Assembly (NCBI GenBank): GCA_958414155.1
Contig: CATYWI010000113.1
Location: 1-5,449, forward strand
Length of the DNA stretch: 5,449 bases
DNA from: an uncultured Anaerotruncus sp.
GTDB taxonomy: Bacteria > Bacillota_A > Clostridia > Oscillospirales > CAG-272
Direction of reading: 5' to 3'
Part shown: positions 1 to 5,449 of the stretch, piece after piece
Layout of the letters: each line of letters starts with the position of its first letter
Position numbering within the stretch: the first letter of the stretch is position 1
Notes under the pieces: generated by a model
Seen by the model: only the letters and a program-made list of their open reading frames with translations
What the model was told of the DNA's origin: nothing
Databases searched by the model: none
Position numbers and translations under genes: made by a program

Positions 1-1770
1 CTGGGAATGACGGGATACACGTGTCAGGATCTTTTCTTTCACGACACATTACTTGCGGCGGCGGAGCGCGAGGTTGCCCGCGTTGCAAAAGAAACAGCCG
101 GGCTCGATTCGCTTATATTCATAGGCACGCCGATGCGCAGGCTCGGAAAGATATACAATGTCGCCGCGGCTATCTGGCACGGCAAGCTGCTCGGACTCAT
201 TCCCAAGAGCCTTATTCCGAACTATTGCGAATTTTATGAGGCGCGGCAGTTTACACCGGCGGGAAACGAAACGGTGACCGTCGATTATGCCGGAATGAGC
301 TGTCCGTTCGGTACCAGACTGCTTTTCTGTCACAAAAAACTCCCCGAGCTTGTTGTTGCCGCTGAGATATGCGAGGATGTCTGGGGACAGATGCCGCCGT
401 CGGTTTCGCATTGTGCCGCCGGGGCGACTGTCGTGGTCAACCTCTCGGCATCGAATGAGCTTATAGGAAAGCCGGACTACCGCCGCAGTCTTATAAAGCA
501 GAACTCCGCACACAATATATGCGGCTATGTTTACACGTCAGCCGGTCCCGGAGAATCCACTACCGATCTTGTTTTTTCAGGTCACTCGATGATATGTGAG
601 GACGGCTCGCTCATTGCGGAAAGAGCGCCTTTCTCGGATGAGACTATACTTTGCGGCGATATCGATGTGAAAAAACTCACATATTCGCGGTCGCAGAACA
701 ATGTGTTCCGGTGCCGCGACGATGCCGATTATACAAAAATACCATTCGGCGACACGCTTGCAGTGACCGAACTGGAGCGCAAATTTGCAAGACGTCCGTT
801 TGTGCCGGATGACGATAATGTAAGAGGCTCAAGATGCGGGTTGATACTTGATATGCAGTCTGCCGCGCTCGCCAAGCGTATAGATCACACGCATGCAAAA
901 AAAGCGGTGGTCGGAATATCCGGTGGACTTGATTCAACGCTGGCGCTGATAGTTGCCGTGCGTGCGATGGAGCGTCTTTCGCGTCCCGCATCGGATGTTC
1001 TTACCGTAACGATGCCGTGCTTCGGTACCGGTGAGCGCACGCGCGGAAACGCCGAAGAACTTTCTCTGCTTCTCGGAACGGACTTCCGTTGCGTAGATAT
1101 TGCCGCATCCGCCGAGCAACATCTGAAGGATATTGGACATTCGCTCGACAATTATGATGTGACTTATGAGAACGCCCAGGCGCGCGAACGCACACAGGTC
1201 CTTATGGATCTTGCCAACCAGAGCGGAGGCATAGTTATAGGTACGGGAGATCTTTCGGAGGTAGCTCTCGGCTGGTCTACGTACAACGGGGATCATATGT
1301 CAATGTACGGTGTGAATTGTACGGTCCCGAAAACTCTTGTCAGGTTTATTGTAAGGTATTATGCCGATACGTGCGCCAATGAACGTCTGGCGGCTGTTCT
1401 TTACGATATTCTTGATACCCCTGTGTCTCCCGAGCTTGTCCCGTCCAAGCCCGGAGAAATAAACCAGCGCACCGAGGATATACTCGGGACTTATGAGCTT
1501 CACGATTTCTTCCTTTACTACATGATACGCGGCGGATACTCGCCTGATAAACTCTTCAGGATTGCACGGCTTAGCTTTGCGGGAAAATATGACGACGAAT
1601 ATATAAAAAAAACGCTCACACTTTTCTGCCGCCGCTTCTTTGCACAGCAGTTCAAACGCTCGTGTATACCGGACGGCGTAAAGGTCGGTACAGTGGCGCT
1701 GTCTCCGCGCGGTGACTGGCGTATGTCGTCGGATTCGTCGGCGGCGGAATGGCTGGCAAGGATAGACTGA
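1..1770 (+). CDS. nadE: Glutamine-dependent NAD+ synthetase, 5'-truncated by the window edge
   Basis: Makes NAD+ from nicotinic acid adenine dinucleotide, ATP and glutamine in the cytoplasm, the last step of NAD biosynthesis. Residues are numbered here from the ATG at base 7. The N-terminal nitrilase-like glutaminase domain (to about residue 240) shows the likely catalytic Lys67 in IPKSLIPNYCEFYE and nucleophile Cys122 in AEICEDVW. The C-terminal synthetase domain (from about 280) has the PP-loop SGGLDST at 305-311, GTGDLSE at 412-418 and the family ending QFKRS...LSPRGDWR. It aligns from memory along its length with the long two-domain NadE of Mycobacterium tuberculosis. The frame is open through base 1 (Leu-Gly-Met-Thr-Gly-Tyr), the segment that follows the catalytic Glu in these enzymes, so the ATG at 7 is internal. 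About 50 codons, including that Glu, lie upstream. It ends in TGA two bases before the next gene. Having its own glutaminase domain, it should not depend on free ammonia. Confidence 0.96.
   Translation: MGMTGYTCQDLFFHDTLLAAAEREVARVAKETAGLDSLIFIGTPMRRLGKIYNVAAAIWHGKLLGLIPKSLIPNYCEFYEARQFTPAGNETVTVDYAGMSCPFGTRLLFCHKKLPELVVAAEICEDVWGQMPPSVSHCAAGATVVVNLSASNELIGKPDYRRSLIKQNSAHNICGYVYTSAGPGESTTDLVFSGHSMICEDGSLIAERAPFSDETILCGDIDVKKLTYSRSQNNVFRCRDDADYTKIPFGDTLAVTELERKFARRPFVPDDDNVRGSRCGLILDMQSAALAKRIDHTHAKKAVVGISGGLDSTLALIVAVRAMERLSRPASDVLTVTMPCFGTGERTRGNAEELSLLLGTDFRCVDIAASAEQHLKDIGHSLDNYDVTYENAQARERTQVLMDLANQSGGIVIGTGDLSEVALGWSTYNGDHMSMYGVNCTVPKTLVRFIVRYYADTCANERLAAVLYDILDTPVSPELVPSKPGEINQRTEDILGTYELHDFFLYYMIRGGYSPDKLFRIARLSFAGKYDDEYIKKTLTLFCRRFFAQQFKRSCIPDGVKVGTVALSPRGDWRMSSDSSAAEWLARID
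1758..1762 (+). promoter_or_regulatory. Ribosome binding site of the MGMT-family gene
   Basis: AAGGA lies inside the last codons of nadE, 10 bases before the ATG at 1773. It supports that ATG over the in-frame ATG at 1749, which would overlap nadE by 22 bases and add eight residues (MAGKDRLT) outside the conserved domain. A ribosome binding site buried in the upstream gene suggests translational coupling to nadE. The spacing is slightly long. Confidence 0.5.
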
Positions 1771-1772
1771 CG

Positions 1773-2129
1773 ATGAAGGTGCTCATGCACGTTTCCGATG
1801 CCCCGGCATTTGCTGATAAGGTCCGTGTGGCAGTGGCATCCATCCCGTATGGACGCGTTGCATCATATGCCGCAGTCGCAGCTACGGCGGGCAGCCCGCG
1901 TGCGGTGCGTGCTGTGGGAAATATCCTGCGTCTTACACGCGATCCCTTCGGGCTTCCGTGCCATCGCGTGGTGAACTGCCGCGGCAGACTGGCGCCGTGC
2001 TTTGGCGTCGGCGGTGCCGTGAACCAGAAGGAACGGCTTGAGGCGGAAGGCGTAACGGTCACACGCAGTGAAAACGAATACTATGTTGATATGAAGAAAT
2101 ACGGATATCGATTCGGTGATGATCTTTAA
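1773..2129 (+). CDS. MGMT-family protein (single-domain O6-alkylguanine-DNA alkyltransferase-like)
   Basis: A 118-residue protein consisting only of the DNA-binding/active-site domain of O6-alkylguanine-DNA alkyltransferases; the N-terminal domain of full Ada-C/Ogt/MGMT proteins is absent. Visible landmarks, by alignment to human MGMT from memory: IPYGRVASY with Tyr32 (human Tyr114), PRAVRAVG with the arginine finger Arg46 (human Arg128), PCHRV with the alkyl-accepting Cys63, and Glu92 in EAEG (human Glu172 of the Cys-His-Glu network). Alkyltransferase-like (ATL) proteins of similar size have Trp in place of this Cys and only bind lesions; keeping Cys suggests real, suicidal alkyl transfer, but activity is not proven. 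The ending VDMKKYGYRF is typical of short clostridial members. The start at 1773 is chosen for the AAGGA upstream; 1749 is the alternative (126 residues). It follows nadE by 2 bases and precedes the ABC ATPase by 20, so it is probably expressed with both. Confidence 0.9.
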   Translation: MKVLMHVSDAPAFADKVRVAVASIPYGRVASYAAVAATAGSPRAVRAVGNILRLTRDPFGLPCHRVVNCRGRLAPCFGVGGAVNQKERLEAEGVTVTRSENEYYVDMKKYGYRFGDDL

Positions 2130-2136
2130 CTTGTAC

Positions 2137-2141
2137 GGTGG
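2137..2141 (+). promoter_or_regulatory. Ribosome binding site of the ABC ATPase gene
   Basis: GGTGG lies 8 bases before the ATG at 2150. It favours that ATG over the in-frame GTG at 2138, which overlaps the motif itself and has no purine-rich stretch upstream. The match to the anti-Shine-Dalgarno sequence is only moderate. Confidence 0.45.
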
Positions 2142-2149
2142 TATATATA

Positions 2150-2851
2150 ATGGCTTATATCAGTTTTGAAAACGTATGCAAATATTATAAAATGGGGCAG
2201 AATGTTATCGCGGCGGCAGACGGACTTAACTTTTCGGTCGAAAAGGGTGAATTCTGTGTCGTTGTGGGACCGTCCGGCGCCGGAAAAACCACGCTTCTGA
2301 ATATTCTCGGCGGCATGGATGTGTGCGACAGCGGTAAGATCATGCTTGACGGAACCGAAATAAGCGCTCTCGGAAAGAAGCAGCTTACCGATTATCGAAG
2401 ATATGATGTGGGCTTTGTGTTCCAGTTTTATAACCTTGTTCCCAATCTTACGGCGCTTGAAAATGTCGAGCTTGCTTCGGAGATAAGCCGCAACCCGCTC
2501 CCCGCGGCAGAGGTGCTCGATTCCGTGGGGCTTTCGGAGAGAGCGCAGAATTTTCCGGCTCAGCTCTCGGGCGGTGAGCAGCAGCGTGTGTCCATAGCGC
2601 GTGCGCTTGCCAAAAATCCCAAGCTTCTTCTGTGCGACGAGCCGACAGGCGCTCTTGACTACCTGACCGGCAAGAGCATTCTCGGTCTGCTTCACGATAC
2701 GTGTAAAAAAACCGGAATGACCGTTGTTGTCATAACACACAACAGCGCGCTTACAAGAATGGCAGACCGCGTTATAAGGATCAAAAACGGACGAATAGTT
2801 TCCTGCGAGGTCGTTCCGGATCCCGTTCCGGTCAGCGAGATAGAGTGGTAA
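2150..2851 (+). CDS. ABC transporter ATP-binding protein, MacB/LolD-like, partner of the FtsX-like permease
   Basis: A 233-residue cytoplasmic ATPase expected to dimerise and drive the adjacent permease. All ABC motifs are intact: Walker [10 protein letters not shown] at residues 40-48, Q-loop Gln92 in [18 protein letters not shown], signature LSGGEQQR at 139-146, Walker B LLLCDEP at 159-165 with catalytic Glu164, D-loop GALD at 167-170 and switch His197 in ITHN. The Q-loop context and the phrase [10 protein letters not shown] followed by TGKSIL match ATPases that serve FtsX/MacB-type (type VII) permeases, which typically act as mechanotransmitters or exporters rather than importers. Length is normal for a stand-alone ATPase of this group. 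The ATG at 2150 is chosen for its GGTGG upstream; the GTG at 2138 would add four residues (MVYI). The permease gene follows after 7 bases, supporting a dedicated pair. The substrate is unknown. Confidence 0.95.
   Translation: MAYISFENVCKYYKMGQNVIAAADGLNFSVEKGEFCVVVGPSGAGKTTLLNILGGMDVCDSGKIMLDGTEISALGKKQLTDYRRYDVGFVFQFYNLVPNLTALENVELASEISRNPLPAAEVLDSVGLSERAQNFPAQLSGGEQQRVSIARALAKNPKLLLCDEPTGALDYLTGKSILGLLHDTCKKTGMTVVVITHNSALTRMADRVIRIKNGRIVSCEVVPDPVPVSEIEW
2843..2848 (+). promoter_or_regulatory. Weak candidate ribosome binding site of the permease gene
   Basis: GAGTGG lies in the last codons of the ATPase gene, 10 bases before the ATG at 2859. It is a poor match, so the permease may rely on ribosomes finishing the ATPase. 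The next in-frame ATG, at 2880, has no purine-rich motif in front of it. Confidence 0.25.
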
Positions 2852-2858
2852 TGCGGCA

Positions 2859-5449
2859 ATGGGCAGATCATATATAAGAATGCTCCTGCGCAGTGTCAAT
2901 AGAACAAAATCAAGATTTCTGTCGATACTTGCAATAGTGGCGGTCGGGGTCGGATTTCTCGGCGGCCTTATGTCCACCGCGCCCGATATGCAACTTACGG
3001 TGGATAAGTATTACGACGACTTCCGTTTCTTTGATATTGATATCAAGGGTACGATGGGACTGACCGATGACGATCTTACCGAGATCGGAAATCTGAGTAC
3101 GGTAGGATCGGCTATGCCCGCGAGGGTCGCCGATGTGAACCTGGATTGCGCCGGTGAGGCATATGTCACCCGCGTATACGGCGTCGATCTTTCGCTTCGC
3201 GGCGGAGACGGATTCATAAATGACTTTGAGCTTATCGACGGCAGAATGCCGGAGGGACCCGGTGAATGCCTTATCGCTTCACCCAACGGATACACGTCTG
3301 ACCATAAGGTGGGCGAGATATATACTATATCAGCAGCGAACCGGGATATAGACGGAATTTTTGATTTTGAGTCGCTTACGGCGGTAGGAGTCGTGCGTTG
3401 CCCTCAGTATATGTCGATCGAAAAAGAGCCGTCTACCGTCGGCACAGGACGAGTTGGGGTTATCATGTTCGTTTACCCCGAGTGCTTTGCACTTGAACCG
3501 TACACGGATATTTTTGTCCGGCTGTCCGGCGCGGAAGAGCTGAACACCTTCTCGGATGAGTATTTCGGGCTTGTGGATGCTGCGCTTGACGAGCTTGAGG
3601 AGTTCGGCGCCGCAAGAAGCGACATAAGGCTTGAAAGCATTCGCAGTGACGCGGAAAAGAAAATATCCGAAGCACGCGACAAATACGAAGAAGCAGGCAA
3701 AAAAGCCGAAAGCGAGCTTGCGTCAGCCGCATCAAAGATAGCCGACGCAAAGGAGAAAATAAGCACGGCTGAGTCCGAACTTGAACGGTCAAGGACCGAG
3801 TTCAACGCCAAAGAGGAAGAAGTAAGTGCGGCTCGCGCACAGCTTGATGCCGCTTATGACACGGTCGCGCGCGGCATAGCCGCCGCGCGAGCAAACGCGG
3901 AACGCCAATATTCCGGAAATGCGGTGCTCCTTGCGGCTGCAATGGCGGCGATAGACAAAACCGAAGCCGAGCAAAAAGCGCCGCTTGACGCTGCCGATGC
4001 GGAACTTAAAAAGAACGAAGCCGCGATAGAATCGGCGCGTGCAGAGCTTACATCGGCTGAGGACAGTCTTGACGATGAGAAAAACAAGCTATCCGATGCC
4101 GAGAAGAGCTATGAGACTGCAAAGCTTGACGCGGAGCGCGAGCTGGCAGAGGCGGAAGAAGCGATAAAGAATGCCGAGGCAGAGCTTGCCGATATCGGTA
4201 AGCCGTCGTGGTATATTACCGACCGTCGCAACAACGTGAGCTTCAACAGTTACCGCGGAAATTCGGATAAGATAAATGCGATCGCCAAGGTGTTCCCCGT
4301 GTTCTTCTTCTTTGTTGCGGCACTTGTGGCGCTCACTACCATGACACGCATGGTGGAAGAGGAGCGCACCCAAATGGGTACGCTGAAGGCACTGGGATAT
4401 TCGGACGGTGTGATAATGGCGTATTATCTCATTTATTCGGTACTTGCTGCGACTCTCGGAAGTCTCGTCGGTGCGGCTGTGGGCTTCCGCTCGCTGCCGA
4501 AGGTGATAGCCGGAGCGTATTCTATGCTTTACGACGTTCCCTCCACTCTGACGCCGTTCAGATGGAATTATTTCGTTATAATAACCCCGATAGCGATAGT
4601 CTGCACTTCGGCGGCAACATTTGCGGCGTGCATTTCGGCACTGAAGGAACGTCCTGCATCGCTCATGCGTCAGCGCGCACCCAAGGCGGGCAAGCAGGTG
4701 TTGCTTGAAAGGATCCCGTTCATATGGAAGCATCTCGGCTTTAACGCCAAGGTGACCGCAAGAAATATTTTCAGGTATAAAAAGCGGCTTTTCATGACGG
4801 TGTTTGGTATCGCCGGGTGTACGGCGCTTCTGCTCACTGCGTTCGGACTGCGTGATTCTATCCACGATATCGTTGATAAGCAGTTCGGTGAGATATATAA
4901 GTACGACCTGACCGCCTATTTGTCAGAAGACACCGATATACCGGGTGATGAAGCACTTTCGGCGTTTTTGACCTCTGAGCATACACGCGGCTATATCAGT
5001 ATGCATACGGAGTCCGGAAAGGCAGGCGAAGAGTCGCTTTCAATACAGGTCACCGACGATCCTGCCAAACTCGCGGATTTTATAACGCTTCGTGAAAGAA
5101 AGAGCGGAAGGATCATTGAATTCACCGACAATACCGACGGAGCGATCCTGACCGAAAAACTCTGCGAGACCATAGGCATCAAGGCAGGCGACAGTGTTGT
5201 ACTGTCAGACGCCGACGGCAACAGCGCGACCGTGCGCGTTGCCGCCGTTGCCGAAAACTACGTTACAAGCTACTGCTATATGACGAGCGCGGCTTATGAG
5301 GCGGCTTTCGGCAGAAAGGCGTCCAAGAACATGCTTCTCGTGTCCCTTGCGGCAGATGATGCCAATTCGCGTGACGCCGCCGCGAAGGAGATACTGAAAA
5401 GCGGCAATATACTTCTTATGACCTTTTCCCGGACTATACGGGAGAGTAT
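2859..5449 (+). CDS. Large FtsX-like ABC permease with an extracytoplasmic coiled coil, 3'-truncated by the window edge
   Basis: Membrane subunit of the ABC system encoded with the upstream ATPase. An uninterrupted frame of 863 codons reaches the right edge. My translation shows: basic N-terminus (MGRSYIRMLLRSVNRTKSR); membrane span about 20-39; an extracytoplasmic MacB-PCD-like domain to about 250, including PQYMS at 182-186; an Ala/Glu/Lys-rich coiled coil at about 255-445; spans at about 476-495, 518-543 and 571-594 with the FtsX-type loop EEERTQMGTLKALGYS at 500-515; a basic linker; a fifth span at about 644-663; and a second extracytoplasmic domain with GIKAGDSVVL and ENYVTSYCYM (799-808). 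The duplicated layout predicts that a further three or so spans lie past the window; related proteins are usually about 1,100 residues or more. The ATG at 2859 is chosen because it keeps the basic leader; 2880 is possible. FtsX-superfamily membership is clear; the substrate is not. Confidence 0.92.
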   Translation, partial: MGRSYIRMLLRSVNRTKSRFLSILAIVAVGVGFLGGLMSTAPDMQLTVDKYYDDFRFFDIDIKGTMGLTDDDLTEIGNLSTVGSAMPARVADVNLDCAGEAYVTRVYGVDLSLRGGDGFINDFELIDGRMPEGPGECLIASPNGYTSDHKVGEIYTISAANRDIDGIFDFESLTAVGVVRCPQYMSIEKEPSTVGTGRVGVIMFVYPECFALEPYTDIFVRLSGAEELNTFSDEYFGLVDAALDELEEFGAARSDIRLESIRSDAEKKISEARDKYEEAGKKAESELASAASKIADAKEKISTAESELERSRTEFNAKEEEVSAARAQLDAAYDTVARGIAAARANAERQYSGNAVLLAAAMAAIDKTEAEQKAPLDAADAELKKNEAAIESARAELTSAEDSLDDEKNKLSDAEKSYETAKLDAERELAEAEEAIKNAEAELADIGKPSWYITDRRNNVSFNSYRGNSDKINAIAKVFPVFFFFVAALVALTTMTRMVEEERTQMGTLKALGYSDGVIMAYYLIYSVLAATLGSLVGAAVGFRSLPKVIAGAYSMLYDVPSTLTPFRWNYFVIITPIAIVCTSAATFAACISALKERPASLMRQRAPKAGKQVLLERIPFIWKHLGFNAKVTARNIFRYKKRLFMTVFGIAGCTALLLTAFGLRDSIHDIVDKQFGEIYKYDLTAYLSEDTDIPGDEALSAFLTSEHTRGYISMHTESGKAGEESLSIQVTDDPAKLADFITLRERKSGRIIEFTDNTDGAILTEKLCETIGIKAGDSVVLSDADGNSATVRVAAVAENYVTSYCYMTSAAYEAAFGRKASKNMLLVSLAADDANSRDAAAKEILKSGNILLMTFSRTIRES
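3621..4193 (+). other. Segment encoding a predicted antiparallel coiled-coil hairpin within the permease
   Basis: Residues about 255-445 of the permease are almost wholly Ala, Glu, Lys, Asp, Ser, Leu and Arg, without proline except near 370, and rich in repeated phrases such as ESELASA, ESELERS, DAELKKN, RAELTSA and EAELADI. This is the composition of a long coiled coil. The only clear helix break near the centre is Tyr-Ser-Gly-Asn at 351-354, giving two arms of roughly 95 and 90 residues. It sits between the first and second membrane spans, hence outside the membrane. The two-arm fold is inferred, not computed. Confidence 0.75.

Noticed and set aside
2138..2149. GTG at 2138 as the start of the ATPase
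   Set aside because: It overlaps the likely ribosome binding site GGTGG and adds only four residues outside the conserved domain. The ATG at 2150 fits better, though the GTG cannot be excluded.
2131..2151. Promoter-like TTGTAC and TATAAT before the ATPase gene
   Set aside because: The two boxes are only 9 bases apart, and the TATAAT overlaps the ATG at 2150, so transcription would start inside the gene. It cannot serve as that gene's promoter.
2851..2877. ATG overlapping the ATPase stop (TAATG), suggesting a coupled start for the permease
   Set aside because: This frame ends after eight codons at a TAA (2875-2877). The permease frame begins at 2859 instead.
2126..2977. Open frame of 283 codons on the - strand covering the whole ATPase gene
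   Set aside because: It lies antisense to a gene with every ABC motif intact, its translation shows no recognisable domain, and it has no ribosome binding site of note. It is a codon-bias shadow.
3621..4193. Possible DNA repeat array in the permease gene
   Set aside because: Short similar phrases such as GCAGAGCTT recur, but the copies are irregularly spaced and diverged. They reflect the repeated Ala-Glu-Leu pattern of the protein rather than duplicated DNA units.
3463..4865. Several - strand open frames opposite the permease, some very Ser/Ala rich
   Set aside because: Their composition is the mirror of the Ala/Glu codons (GCN, GAG/GAA) of the coiled-coil segment. The + strand frame is continuous and makes sense throughout.

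Overview
The window holds four genes on the + strand, tightly packed head to tail: the 3' part of a glutamine-dependent NAD+ synthetase gene (nadE), a small single-domain gene of the O6-alkylguanine-DNA alkyltransferase (MGMT) family, an ABC transporter ATPase, and the 5' part of a very large FtsX-like ABC permease that runs off the right edge. The - strand shows nothing but antisense shadows. No RNA gene, mobile element, CRISPR array, terminator or convincing promoter is visible, and no stretch longer than about 20 bases is non-coding.

The protein sequences and the use of ATA, CTT and AGG codons at roughly balanced GC suggest an anaerobic Firmicute of class Clostridia, possibly an uncultured gut Oscillospirales-type genome. 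This is judged from recall of family sequences and by eye, not computed. No gene looks compositionally foreign to its neighbours.

Left part (1-2129): nadE lacks only its first 50 or so codons. The frame is open through base 1, so the ATG at position 7 is internal (the LGMTGYT segment of the nitrilase-like domain). The MGMT-family gene starts just after the nadE stop and keeps the reactive cysteine in a PCHRV motif.

Right part (2150-5449): the ATPase belongs to the MacB/LolD-like group that pairs with FtsX-like permeases, and the permease follows after 7 bases. The permease has a long alanine/glutamate/lysine-rich segment between its first and second membrane spans. It appears to be two helices of nearly equal length on either side of a short Tyr-Ser-Gly-Asn break, i.e. 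a predicted extracytoplasmic coiled-coil hairpin. This is the most interesting structure in the window. The substrate or mechanical role of the transporter cannot be read from the sequence.

The gaps between genes are 2, 20 and 7 bases, so the four genes are probably co-transcribed, although the two halves (NAD synthesis and DNA repair; ABC system) have no evident functional link.
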